This document shows, piece after piece, positions 1 to 9,285 of a stretch of DNA of 64,000 nucleotides. The stretch is taken from contig JAWQUS010000030.1 of assembly GCA_036365455.1 (NCBI GenBank), forward strand, positions 20,604,001 to 20,668,000, given 5' to 3'. How positions within the stretch are numbered: the first letter of the stretch is position 1; the number at the start of each line of letters is the position of its first letter. The notes under the pieces are model-generated. The model searched no databases and was not told the origin of the DNA. It saw only the letters and a program-made list of their open reading frames with translations. Made by a program: the position numbers and the translations under genes. Origin of the DNA: Macrosoma leucophasiata. Lineage: Eukaryota; Arthropoda; Insecta; Lepidoptera; Hedylidae.

Positions 1-24
1 GCGAAGCCAGGTCAGACCGCTAGT
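1..24 (+). mobile_element. Helitron 3' terminus (truncated by window edge)
   Basis: The window opens with GCGAAGCC followed by GACCGCTAGT. This is the 3' end of a lepidopteran Helitron family in which a GC-rich terminus is followed by CTAGT. Matching ends occur at 2080-2105, 24130-24149, 24335-24354 and 57815-57837. The rest of the element lies outside the window. Confidence 0.7.
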
Positions 25-479
25 TATAAATAAAACATTGCAAGAATAATACGCCCAACAAATTGTTTACGTCCCCACTTATTACAAATTACACAAATAA
101 TAACTTCCAAGTTTGAAACTAACGCGAAAGCCTTTGAAACATTTGCGATATTAATACACCAGGGAGTAAGTTACGGGCAAGAGTGAGAGGGCCATTACAG
201 GGCCTCGAGGAAGGGCTGAGGGCCCAAGAGCCTCTATTTCTGTAACTGTCGGCCCTCCGCGCCGGTTGAGAGCCATCCTCATCTAAGTTTCCCGTAACTT
301 AAACTAGTTAAGTTGTGAACGCACCCTTGAGCCCTTCAATTTCTTGTCAATAACATTGTGGCTCATTTATTCAATATTAGTTCTGAGTATCCTTTCAATT
401 ATAAGTGTCTAGATTTGGAGGAGTACATTAATTTGGTCTAGATTATATGTAATTGGTAATTATTTTCATTTCTTCACTT
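25..479. other. Unassigned sequence with a GC-rich stretch
   Basis: No gene or known repeat was recognised. Bases 175-300 are clearly more GC-rich than the flanks and carry several short GGGCC and GAGGGC runs. The rest is AT-rich. Confidence 0.5.
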
Positions 480-509
480 CAGCCGAAAAGCATCCACTGC
501 TAGACAAAA
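480..509 (-). repeat. E-element tail fragment
   Basis: Read on the minus strand this is the CAGCAGTGGAC-type tail seen in full at 28050-28080. It abuts the start of an A-element. Confidence 0.5.
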
Positions 510-510
510 A

Positions 511-789
511 GCTGGTGGTAGAGCTCGAGTGACGAAGTTCGCGGGCGCAGGCATCACCGCATTACCTAATATACTTGTCGCTTAATGGTCCAGTTCAGCA
601 CTATCGTGTCCCGGTCATGTACGCCCCTATAATTTCCGGCACAGAGCCATAACACCTATGGTGGTCTCAGGGGAGGCAATGGTTAAAAAAATGGTCTCAA
701 CGCATTTGCATTTTGTCTTCTGGTTTTTGTGTAGATGTCTTTTGGCTGCAGGCATCATTTACCTAACATCAACGTGAGCGGCATGCTTG
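511..789 (+). mobile_element. A-element, near full length, diverged
   Basis: This short retroposon starts at CTGGTGGTAGAGCTC and contains the core TTCAGCACTATCGTG. It runs into the minus-strand copy at 790 before reaching its usual TTACATAAAAA tail. A small internal insertion is visible near 685-700. No polymerase III boxes were recognised in the family, so it is called a retroposon rather than a tRNA SINE. Confidence 0.8.
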
Positions 790-970
790 CAGATGTGTTA
801 CCAATCCTGAGGCCTAAGGTGTCATGCCTTTGTGCCGGAAATTACAGGGCCGTACATTACCACCTGACCGGAACACGATAGTGCTGAACACTACCATCTA
901 GCGGCAAGTATATTAGGTAATGCGGTGGTGCCTACGCCCGCGAGCTCCGTCACTGGAGCTCTACAACCAA
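790..970 (-). mobile_element. A-element 5' portion, inverted against the preceding copy
   Basis: This covers the part from CAGATGYGTTACCA back to the TGGAGCTCTACAACCA start. It is joined directly to the plus copy at 511-789, which makes an inverted composite with no spacer. Confidence 0.8.
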
Positions 971-1308
971 TAAAAAAGCTGATAAAAAAAGCTGAATTTA
1001 CTGCACGATATCCAGCTACTTTTCGTAAGTATATAAAAAACATTAGAAACTAATCATAATTCGGATTGTTCTTCTTCCATTAAGCGAAGATATTTGCATG
1101 TTATTCGTATGCTAATAGATCAAGAAGTCAAAAAGCTATTTCAAAAACTAATTACTCCACGCTTCGTAAGCCTACGGTCCCTTTCGACGTTAGTTTGAAG
1201 GTGATAATCACGAAATATTCAAAATATCTAAGATAATCTTACTACCATTACAAATGGGAAAGTATGGATGTTTGTCTGACTTTTTGTTGAGGCAAAATAA
1301 CTTGGTCC

Positions 1309-1412
1309 TCAGGGGTGGCAACGCATCTGCACTTTCACCTCTGGTTATTGTGTAGATGTCTATAGGTTACTTAACATCCAAGTGTACTGCAAGCTTGTCT
1401 GCCACCACCATC
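1309..1412 (+). mobile_element. A-element 3' fragment
   Basis: It runs from GGTCCTCAGGGGTGGCAACG to a degenerate TGCCACC and A-rich end. It belongs to the subfamily with CTCAGGGGTGG and GTGTAGATGTCTA. Confidence 0.65.
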
Positions 1413-1506
1413 ATATTAAAAACACATTAAAATTATTGAAACTTTGTTTGGTATATTTATGGTTCTTGCCGATATGTGTATCCGAACGTAGGCTCGTAGA
1501 CAGATT

Positions 1507-1672
1507 ATTTTTTATGTAATGGAGGTGGTAAACAAGCATGTAGTTCACATTGATGTTAAGTGATGACTGCAGCCTATAGACACTTACACAAAGACTAAAG
1601 TCAAAATGCAGATGCGTTACCACTCCTGAGGACTAATTTGTTATAGCCTCTGTGCCTGTAATTACAGGGCCG
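1507..1672 (-). mobile_element. A-element 3' half
   Basis: The tail TTTTTTATGTAATG is at the left, followed by the CTGCAGCCTATAGACAC block. The copy stops abruptly at the CAGGGCCG motif. Confidence 0.75.
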
Positions 1673-1729
1673 ATGACAGCTGACGTCATGGTTGACAATT
1701 AACAATTTGACAACAGGAGAAAAAAAAAT

Positions 1730-2003
1730 ACTGGTGGTAGAGCTACAGCGACGGAGCTCGCGGGCGTAGGCACCACCGCATTACATAATATACTTGTCGC
1801 TAAATGGTAGTGTTCAGTACTATCGTGTTCCGGTCAGGTGGTAATGTAGGGCTCTGTAATTTCCGGCACAAAGGCATAACACCTTAGGCCTCAGGAGTGG
1901 TAACGCATCTGCATTTTGACCTTGGTCTTTGTGTAGGCTGCAGTCATCACTTAACATCAATGTGAACTGTATGCTTGTGTACCACTTCCAATACATAAAA
2001 AAA
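1730..2003 (+). mobile_element. A-element, full length
   Basis: Both ends are present: ACTGGTGGTAGAGC at 1730 and ATACATAAAAAAA at the 3' end. A short deletion removes the GTGTCTATA step near 1935. It is one of the better copies of the GGCACARAGGCATAACACC subfamily. Confidence 0.9.
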
Positions 2004-2079
2004 CCATACAAGTACCACAGACCAAAGGGGTTCCCTTTTTATTTATGTAAGTAATGTACGAGTATGTAAAATTTCAGCC

Positions 2080-2105
2080 GTGCAAAGCCGGCGCGGACCG
2101 CTAGT
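2080..2105 (+). mobile_element. Helitron 3' terminus
   Basis: GTGCAAAGCCGGCGCGGACC followed by GCTAGT. Only the end could be delimited; the sequence to its left is unassigned. Confidence 0.6.
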
Positions 2106-2339
2106 CATCAATAAATGTCAAATGGAGTTCCACGTGCGTGACAAAACACTCATTAACATTACAATGATAGCTTTGATTGCATCCGAGATAAAATATAACG
2201 TTATTCTATTTATTAATATCTCTAAATGTAGAATTTGACCTTCAATTTTTAATTTGATTAATGTGATGATGATGAATCTGAAAGTGGCAAGCACACATAC
2301 CAAACACATGTACAATAAATTTGATACCAATCGATCACC

Positions 2340-2378
2340 ACCTCAGCTCGAAAAGTCGTCCACTGTTGAACTAAAGCC
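2340..2378 (-). repeat. Degenerate E-element tail
   Basis: CGAAAAGTCGTCCACTGTTG resembles the reverse of the E tail. It is weak and short. Confidence 0.35.
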
Positions 2379-2569
2379 TTCCCAAAATGAAAAGATGAAG
2401 ATGCCCACTTACAGTTCTCATCATAAAGAAAGAAAGAAAAAATGCATATAAAGGGGCAGTCACGAGGCATAGCCCCCCCAAAAAAAAGGAAACAAACATA
2501 AAATAAACAAATACAAAAATAGGTCGGTACCTAAGAAAATAGGGGAGAATATTTATATATTTGTACATA

Positions 2570-2898
2570 TTATTATATTATTGCCAGTGTTTTTTTTAAT
2601 TATTATTTTGAGTGTGTTATGGGGTGTTTAAGCATTTTTAACATGTTTTTACTACCTACGTAAGTTTATCTAAGGTTTTACTTTTATTTTATATCATTAC
2701 ATATTATTGTTGCTAAGTACCTAATATATATTATTATTGCTACCTATTTTGTTGTGATATACATACATTATCTGTACTATCGTGTAACTGATTGACATCC
2801 GTGGAACACCCATAGGGACCCAGATGAAAACCAGCGTCAAGTACTTACCCGTCGGTTGTACCTAATTGTTTTTATCTATTGTCTAATGTTGTCTGTTG
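2570..2898 (+). mobile_element. LINE 3' UTR, left part
   Basis: This is AT-rich sequence whose continuation is at 3579-3645, where it ends with AATAAATGAATTCTATTTTC, a Jockey-like LINE tail. The two parts are separated by the D-SINE composite, which lies between 13-bp direct repeats. No coding part of the LINE is visible here. Confidence 0.4.
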
Positions 2899-2911
2899 TT
2901 ACTTGTTACAT
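2899..2911 (+). repeat. Target-site duplication, left copy (13 bp)
   Basis: TTACTTGTTACAT, identical to 3566-3578. Together they bracket the D-SINE composite and show that the whole block behaves as one insertion. Confidence 0.8.
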
Positions 2912-3071
2912 ATTTTATTTTTAAAGAAAAATGGAAAGACAAATTTGACTTCAGGCGAGACTCGAACTCGCGACCTACTGGGAATCTAGTCCAGCCGCTC
3001 TTCCAATTGCGCTGCTGCTACCATAAAGCAATGCAATAGATGTGAAGGAAAGATTTGACAAATCGGGCAGG

Positions 3072-3146
3072 GCTTCAGTAGCTCAATTGGAAGAGCGGCT
3101 GGACTAGATTCCCAGTAGGTCGCGAGTTCGAGTCTCGCCTGAAGTC
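3072..3146 (+). tRNA. tRNA-like sequence (SINE head; doubtful tRNA)
   Basis: The 75 bases fold as a cloverleaf. The acceptor pairs GCTTCAG with CTGAAGT. The D arm is GCTC and GAGC around AATTGGAA. The T arm is GCGAG, TTCGAGT, CTCGC. Box A (TAGCTCAATTGG) and box B (GAGTTCGAGTC) are intact, and a TTTT run follows after the duplicated 35-bp segment. The anticodon stem is imperfect (CTGGA against CCCAG) and two bases sit between the D and anticodon arms. With its repeated copies and shared 3' flank this points to a SINE head rather than a working tRNA. Confidence 0.35.
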
Positions 3147-3413
3147 CCAGTAGGTCGCGAGTTTGAGTCTCGCCTGAAGTCAAAATTTTCTTTCCATTTT
3201 TCTTTAAAAATAAAATATATTTCACAAGCATGTGTTAATGCGATATAATATAAAACAATTATTAAGGGTAAAAGCGACTTCTTTACGATATTCAATAAAC
3301 TGAAAAGTCTATTATATCGGTTGCCTAACTAGCATAGTTGGTAATAGATGGCGCTGCTGCTACCATAAAGCAATGCAATAGATGTGAAGGAAAGATTTGA
3401 CAAATCGGGCAGG

Positions 3414-3488
3414 GCGTCAGTAGCTCAATTGGAAGAGCAGCTGGACCAGATTCCCAGTAGGTCGCGAGTTCGAGCCTCGCCTGAAGTC
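3414..3488 (+). tRNA. Second tRNA-like copy (SINE head)
   Basis: This is the partner of 3072-3146 in the 342-bp duplication. It differs at a few bases, including one acceptor position (GCGTCAG) that breaks a pair. Boxes A and B are retained. TTTTT follows within ten bases, which could stop polymerase III. Confidence 0.3.
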
Positions 3489-3565
3489 AAATTTTTCTTT
3501 CCATTTTTATTTAAAAATAAAATATTTTTCACAAGCATGTGTTAATGCGAAATAACATAAAACAA

Positions 3566-3645
3566 TTACTTGTTACATGTTATACTTTGTGTCTCTGTTC
3601 AACTCTGTTGTATCCGAATAAATGAATTCTATTTTCTATTTTTTA
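3566..3645 (+). mobile_element. Right target duplication and LINE 3' tail
   Basis: Bases 3566-3578 repeat TTACTTGTTACAT. The rest continues the interrupted LINE 3' UTR and ends in a TTCTATTTTCTATTTTTTA run. Confidence 0.5.
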
Positions 3646-3659
3646 TTTCATAGTAGGTA

Positions 3660-3950
3660 TTTACTACCGCCCCATTGGAATAGTTTGATCACCATTGTTC
3701 GGTTCACTTACTGCACTAGCGGAAGAATTTTCTTCTACTGGAGGAGACTCTTCCACTAGTGCCGTCAGTCAACCGAATAATGGCGGGCAAACCATTCCAA
3801 TGGGGCGCGGTTGTAAGTTCAACAACGCAAGATAGGCATAGACGCAGCGTAATGCGATACAACATTGCCACTGCGATTGCCAATCCGCATGCCAAGCGTG
3901 CCGATGGCAGGCATTTCCCCCATATAGGGAGGTTTTAGTCCAGCAATCAC
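3660..3950 (+). repeat. E-element with palindromic head
   Basis: The left arm (CCGCCCCATTGGAATAGTTT, from about 3667) and the right arm (AAACCATTCCAATGGGGCG, near 3790-3810) are inverted repeats of roughly 60 bp around a TTCTTCTACTGGAGGAG centre. Downstream lies the family body, with AACGCAAGATRGGCA, GCGATTGCCAATCCGCATGC and GTCCAGCA. The tail is degenerate. Confidence 0.75.
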
Positions 3951-4047
3951 GTGATATTGTGAACGTTCATTATAAACTCAATTAAAATAATTAAAGTGAC
4001 CTCAACGTGTTGGGTCCATTGTCCATTACAAATATTTTTATTTATTT

Positions 4048-4331
4048 ATTTTTATGTAATAAAAGTGGCAAACAAGCGTGCAGTTCACATTGATGTTAAG
4101 TGATGACTGCAGCCTATAGACACCCACACTATGACCAGAGGTCAAAATACGGATGTGCTGCCACTCCTGAGGCATTAGGTGTTATGCCTCTGTGCCGGAA
4201 ATTACAGAGCCGTACATTACCACCCGACCGGAACACGATAGTGCTGAACACTACCATTTAGTGGCAAGGATATTAGGTAATGCGGTGGTGCCTACGCCCG
4301 CAAACTCCGTCACTGGAGCTCTACCACCAGT
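4048..4331 (-). mobile_element. A-element, full length
   Basis: It runs from TTTTTATGTAATAAAAGTGG at the left to CTCTACCACCAGT at the right. It is intact apart from point changes. Confidence 0.9.
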
Positions 4332-4925
4332 TAAATATTCAAAACTATCATCATATTTTTCATATCTCTTCGCACCACAAAAACGAAAACAATACCAACC
4401 CCTTAAAATTCAACAAGAAAATGCTCTTTCCTGATTGAAACCCAAAGAACACTGACAAAAACATCTTAAATTATGCAAATGGCGAGCTACAGAACACAAT
4501 ACCATAAGCGTAGCTACCAGTGTTGACCATAACAACACTCGTATATATCGTTTGATACAAGTAAATAAAATGGCCTCACAATAACAGTATCTCATCCCAG
4601 GCTCGAGCAATAATCGTAAACCAAGTTGCCTTGAAAGAAAAAAAGCTCTCCGTAGTGCTGTGGGTCCCGTACATTAATAAGAGTGCATTAACATATTTAA
4701 GAGGTTCACCATCATTTTCATTTTGATGTACTTGATCTTATGGTATTTTTTATGGATAATGTCCCAAATGGATGATATTCATAGTGTCGCTACTGGGTGA
4801 TTAATGTGACAATACGCTCTGTTTTGGATGGAACAGTTCTGTATTCTATAGAGATGCTGAGGAATCCTTTCAGATGAGGCCTAATAGCCATCATATCTGT
4901 TTAAAAAAATGTAATCTGTAGAGTG
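4332..4925. other. Unassigned AT-rich sequence
   Basis: No gene, RNA or repeat was recognised here. Confidence 0.5.
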
Positions 4926-5150
4926 AAGTATGCTCGTTGATTTTAAGTGATGACTGCATCCTATAGACATCGACACAACAACCAAGGGTAAAATGCAGAT
5001 GCGCTGCTACCACTGAAATATAAGTTGTTATGTATCTGTGGTAGTTATTACGTCATACATTACCATCTTACCCGAATACGATAGTGCTGAACACTACCAT
5101 TTGGCGGCAGATAGATAAGGTAATGCGGTGGTGACTACGCGAGTTCCTAC
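4926..5150 (-). mobile_element. A-element, diverged, tail missing
   Basis: This copy carries the second-subfamily signature: GGTAGTTATTACG in place of the CCGGAAATTACAG step, and GGCGGCAGATAG in place of GCGGCAAGTA. The 3' tail is absent. Confidence 0.7.
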
Positions 5151-5470
5151 GTAGATATGCAGAAAAGGAATCGGTAAAACCACACCAAATAGTTCAGCAA
5201 AGCTGGCTACAACTCTCATTACTTTAGGCACAATAATGTCTTTTTACCGTTATTTTGAAAATGTAATTTTTAAGAGACAATAAAGTTGTCACATTAGCAC
5301 GTACCTGTATTATAATCAGTAGTTAAATTGGTACACCATTATCAACTTAAAATGAAAACCAGAGGTTTCAATGTAAATTCATACCTTTTTATGTAGTACA
5401 AGTAATAAATATGTAAACGCTTCAGAACGTATTAATAGGAAATGGATTAGGTAGCCACTCATCATTTTAA
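5151..5470. other. Unassigned sequence
   Basis: AT-rich with no recognised feature. Confidence 0.5.
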
Positions 5471-5499
5471 CAGAAAGACGTCCAGTGTTGGACAAAAGC
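5471..5499 (-). repeat. E-element tail fragment
   Basis: AGAAAGACGTCCAGTGTTGG, the reversed E tail. Confidence 0.45.
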
Positions 5500-5529
5500 A
5501 CTGGACCATAAGTGGATAATACAGAGGCG

Positions 5530-5770
5530 GTATCTTCGTCACGGGGACAGCGGAAAGTCTATAAATTCCTTTCCCGTTGTCCCCGTAACGGGGACATGGC
5601 GCACGGGGACAACGAACCGGAGTCGCGTGGCGGACCGCACCGGCCGCCACTACCTAATGTAGCCTCGTGAAGAGCCTGGATGGGGCATAAGGCCTCCGGA
5701 CGTAACGACTAGTGTAGTAGAATTGTTACTCTTAGAAACGGGGACATGGCGCACGGGGACAACGGGAATA
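5530..5770. repeat. GC-rich segment with a 28-bp direct repeat
   Basis: The same 28 bases occur at 5587-5614 and 5737-5764, containing GGGGACATGGCGCACGGGGA. Just before the first copy, CCCGTTGTCCCCGT is inverted against the repeat's ACGGGGACAACG end, so a hairpin is possible. Function unknown. Confidence 0.6.
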
Positions 5771-6287
5771 AACCGTTCTGAAGGCCTCCAAAGATCGACT
5801 GGTCGCTGGGAATCATGAAAGATAGATTTGCAGAGCTTACGTAGGGAAATGTCGTTTTTGTTTGCTCGCTCGTTCTTTTTGATGTTTATTTTAGAATCTA
5901 TCCACCGTATCAATCATACGGGGGACCCAATATGTGCGTGGGCGTCATGATCTTTTTTTTTTGCTCGTGTGTCAGGATACTAGGTCTCCAAATGCCAAAT
6001 GCCAAAAGCCGCCCCAGGCCCCTGATCATCTTAGTCCGCTACTGACATGAGAGGAACCGAGTACGAGAATGTCGACGTTGCGCTCGTGGCCTCTCGTCTT
6101 CTCTCGCCTCGCCTCGCTGTTGCTCCTATTTGTGTTGAATTTTGGACGCGAGTCAAAGGACGCAAGTGGATGGGGGAAGTTAATCAACCAGCGAGCAACT
6201 GAATGAATCGAGTGTGTGGGATGGTTAGCCTCCACTCGCCAAGATTCATGCGGATAACCTCTAGGTAGTAACTCATTATAATTATAT
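5771..6287. other. Unassigned sequence
   Basis: No gene recognised. Bases 6050-6240 are richer in CG and in TCTCGCCTCGCC-like pyrimidine runs than their surroundings. Confidence 0.45.
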
Positions 6288-6557
6288 CAGCCAAAAAATG
6301 TCTACAAAGTCTCCCCATAAGGAGGATGCACCATAATCGCCACACTTGGCATGCGGATTGGCGATCGCAGTGGCAGATGTTTTATCGCAGGACGCTGCTG
6401 GCCATCTTGCGTTATTGTACTTACTACCGCTCCATTGGACTGGTTTAACCATTGTTTGGTTGACTGACTGCACTAGTGGAAGAATTCTCTTCCAGTAGAA
6501 GAAAATTCTTCCTCTAGTAGGCGGTGGGTCGTCATGTCCCACGCCCGAGGTAGTAAA
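6288..6557 (-). repeat. E-element, near complete
   Basis: The reversed body has TGGCATGCGGATTGGCGATC and GCCATCTTGCGTTATTG, followed on the right by the palindromic head (TACCGCTCCATTGGACTGG and GGTTGACTGACTGCACTAG). The family body is better preserved here than in the 3660 copy. The far arm is degenerate. Confidence 0.7.
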
Positions 6558-7036
6558 TAAAACTGGAAAAATATTTAAATGCTACATGATTTCACTGAAT
6601 GTACCTAAGACCTTTCCCAACACAGTTCTTAAGCCATATCACGAAGAGGTTTTGTCAATATTACCTTACACCAACACACGATTTGAAGTACCCTAAAACA
6701 TCATTCTCAACCGGTCCCAACCAATACCATCCATCTCTCTCCAACTGCACCTGCGAAACAAAGACAGCGCTACTGACCTAGCGGGTCCTAAGGGAGATTA
6801 CACGCTTTGTTCATCTTAAACGACTTATTGTGAAAAGGTTCCACGTTGGAACAGGTTTGGAGCATTTTCGTTTTGTTCTCAAACCACTTGCACCCGTGTT
6901 GCATTTTGTGAACCTGTTGAAATCAAGGTCCTTTTTTGAGACCTTGGGGGATTTTAATGAGCTTGGTTTAGATATGCGTGAAGGACGAATTGATTATCTT
7001 AATAGGTGAGAGTTTTTTATTACGGCTAGGAGACAT
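6558..7036. other. Unassigned sequence
   Basis: No gene or repeat was recognised. Confidence 0.45.
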
Positions 7037-7150
7037 ATTTTTTTTTATGTAACAAAGTTTGCAAACAAGCACGCATTTCACATAGATCTTAAATGATGAC
7101 TGCAGCATATAGCCATCCTCACAAAAAACAGAGGCCGTAATCCAAAGGCA
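7037..7150 (-). mobile_element. A-element 3' end, inverted half of a composite
   Basis: The TTTTTTATGTAACAAAGTTT tail and CTGCAGCATATAGCCATCC are visible. It runs straight into a plus-strand fragment. Confidence 0.65.
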
Positions 7151-7162
7151 TTACCTCCCTTG

Positions 7163-7325
7163 CCCCGTATTATCTATCACAGAAACGTAATATCTAAGGT
7201 CTCAGGGGTGGCAACGCATCTGCATTTTGACCTCTAGTGTTTGTGTAGATGTCTAGGCTGCAGTCACCACTTAACATCAATGTGAGGTGCGTGCTAGTTG
7301 TCTACCTTTCTTTCGTAAAAAAAAG
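7163..7325 (+). mobile_element. A-element 3' half
   Basis: It runs from TATCTATCACAGAAACGTAA to a CGTAAAAAAAA tail. With 7037-7150 it forms a tail-outward inverted pair, the mirror of the 511-970 composite. Confidence 0.7.
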
Positions 7326-7589
7326 CTTATTTATTATTTTCATGACAAAAGAATACAAAAACAATGACTCCACCTTTGTTTTCCTTGCACAAAGAAATTC
7401 AAAGATACCATTAGCAAAGTCCCTAAAAGAAAATAATTTATACCCGGCCGGAAATTGAAATTACAGAAAAAAGCCGAATATATCTTGGAAATAGGTAGAT
7501 TATGGATTGAGGATGGATGGATTACTACTCGTATTATATCTAATTTGAATATTACTCCGGATAAAGTGGTACAAAGCTCCAGTGTCACA

Positions 7590-7868
7590 GCTCGATTTTT
7601 TAAATGTAATTAAAGTGGCAAACAAGCATGCAGTTCACATTGATGTTAAGTGATCACTGCAGCCTATAGACACCCACACAATGACCAGAGGTAAAAATGC
7701 AGATGCGCTGCCACTCCTGAGACATTAGGTGTTATGCCTCTGTGCCGGAAATTACAAATCCGTACATTACCACCTGACCGGAACACGATAGTGCTGAACA
7801 CTACCATTTAGCGGCGAGTAAATTAGGTAATGCGGTGGTGCCTACGCCCGCGAGCTCCGTCACTGGAG
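7590..7868 (-). mobile_element. A-element, full length
   Basis: Good copy. The last bases of the 5' end are lost, because after GTCACTGGAG the sequence switches to AATTACCAGAAAATGG, a B-SINE internal motif repeated at 7939. Confidence 0.85.
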
Positions 7869-7930
7869 AATTACCAGAAAATGGAAAAATCTACTACGTA
7901 CTATGTAGGTATGCGTGAATGAATAAATGT

Positions 7931-8070
7931 ACTGGGAAATTACCAGAAAATGGAAATATCTCAATAGATCCAGAGATAAAAGACTTTACAGATAACCCTC
8001 TACCCGGGAATGGAATCCAGGACCTCAGCGTAGTAGTTGTGGCCTGCTACCACTAGGCTACTGAGGCAGT
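7931..8070 (-). mobile_element. B-SINE, head and body
   Basis: On the minus strand it begins with the tRNA-derived ACTGCCTCAGTAGCCTAGTG. Box A is TAGCCTAGTGG, and box B is the degenerate GGATTCCATTCCC. The body follows to TTTCCCAGT. The RTE-like tail is missing. Confidence 0.8.
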
Positions 8071-8082
8071 AACCATCAATTT

Positions 8083-8275
8083 GTTTGCATTTAGGATCGT
8101 ATACTGAATAAATGCGTGAGATTTTTTAATAATAATTAGTGTAACACCCTTTAACATTAATTAATTTGCATTTGAACAGAAATCATATATTTCATTAGGT
8201 ATCAATAATTACTATCTTAGCAAACAGCATAGCAACAGCAATTAGCATGCTAAGACTCACGAATTCACATGCTTT
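8083..8275 (-). repeat. Dispersed repeat, copy 1 of 2
   Basis: Its reverse complement matches 16577-16715 in order: a TGTGAATT stretch, TTGCTATGCTRTTTRCTAA, GATACCTAATGAA, TATATGATTTCTGTT and ATCCTAAATGCAAACAAAT. No ends or coding capacity were seen. Confidence 0.65.
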
Positions 8276-8298
8276 TGAAATAAACGAGAAACTTTTTT

Positions 8299-8577
8299 AC
8301 TGGTAGTAGAGCTCCAGTGACGGAGCTCGCGGGCACCACCGCATTAACTACTTATACTTGCCGCTAAATGGTAGTGTTCAGCATTATCGTGTTCCGGTCA
8401 GGTGGTAATGTACGGCCCTGTATTGCCGGCACAGAAGCATAACATCTTAGGCCTCAGGAGTGGTAACGCATCTGCATCTTGACCTTAGTCTTTGTGTGGG
8501 TGTCTATAGACTGCAGTTATCACTTAACATCAATGTGAACTGCATGCTTGTTTGCCACTTCCATTACATAAAAAAAT
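8299..8577 (+). mobile_element. A-element, full length
   Basis: Both ends are present. A short deletion removes the CGTAGG step before CACCACCGC. Confidence 0.9.
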
Positions 8578-8679
8578 TACATTAATTGCCATCGCTAACT
8601 GTACTGACATACTGACAGTTCTAAGCATACTTTGCTCAAAGTAAAATCGTAGTGCGGTCTGTGAATCTCACCCTAAGGG

Positions 8680-8813
8680 CTCAGGGGTGGTAAATAATCT
8701 ACAATGAAATCTTTGGTTTCGTGTAATTATTGGTAGGTATAACATTATTACTTACAGTATTACTTACCAACAATGTGAACTGTATGATTGTTTACCGTTT
8801 CCTATCATAAAAC
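8680..8813 (+). mobile_element. A-element 3' fragment, strongly diverged
   Basis: CTCAGGGGTGGTAAATAATC, then CAATGTGAACTGTATGATTG and an A tail. Middle bases are scrambled. Confidence 0.4.
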
Positions 8814-9285
8814 ATCTGCTAATATATTCTATCAAAAAAGAGTAGGTACAACACTTCATACCTACTCAGTTTTATTGCCGCTTCCAAAATCAAATGTTAC
8901 ATCAAAAAACAACAACATTGAAAATCTGTAAACGACATTAATCAATTCCACACATACATATACACACATTGTTTGCTATGTTAAATTTAAAAATATATAA
9001 TTTACATATACATTTCATCGAAATAAACGGTTGTACGTCACGCGGTATAGTATGATTAATTATGCGCTATTACTATATCTGCGGTTAACTGTCCTTGGCA
9101 CATATTTTAATATTAACTACCGATGTTCGAAGTTATACCGATAAACGTTTTTTGACGTATAACGTCTTATAAATCGATGAACGTCGCGTGTCCGTTCGCG
9201 TGCACGCACGAAAAATTGTCACGTTCCGTTTGAAGCGAGCGTGCAAGCGAGAGCAAGAACAAGCGAAAGAGAGGCGCGATCGGCC
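8814..9285. other. Unassigned sequence with a CG-rich end
   Basis: AT-rich until about 9165. Bases 9165-9285 are then rich in CG dinucleotides and purine runs (GCGAGAGCAAGAACAAGCG) just before the LINE. This could be the edge of an unrecognised element or an old promoter; no gene supports the latter. Confidence 0.4.

Larger units (their letters stand above)
2912..3565. mobile_element. D-SINE composite: inverted and tandem tRNA-like copies
   Basis: Three copies of a tRNA-like element sit between 13-bp target duplications. The first is inverted (2947-3009) and lacks the first part of its head. The second (3072-3146) and third (3414-3488) are direct. The tail block TTTCTTTCCATTTTT and an A-rich run follow the direct copies outward and appear reversed at 2920-2945, so the block reads as an imperfect palindrome. 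Units starting GCGCTGCTGCTACC recur at 3009 and 3351, a 342-bp period. Bases 3147-3181 repeat 3112-3146 in tandem. Confidence 0.8.

Noticed and set aside
1681..1688. CRE palindrome TGACGTCA
   Set aside because: Isolated 8-mer between two transposon copies with no gene nearby.
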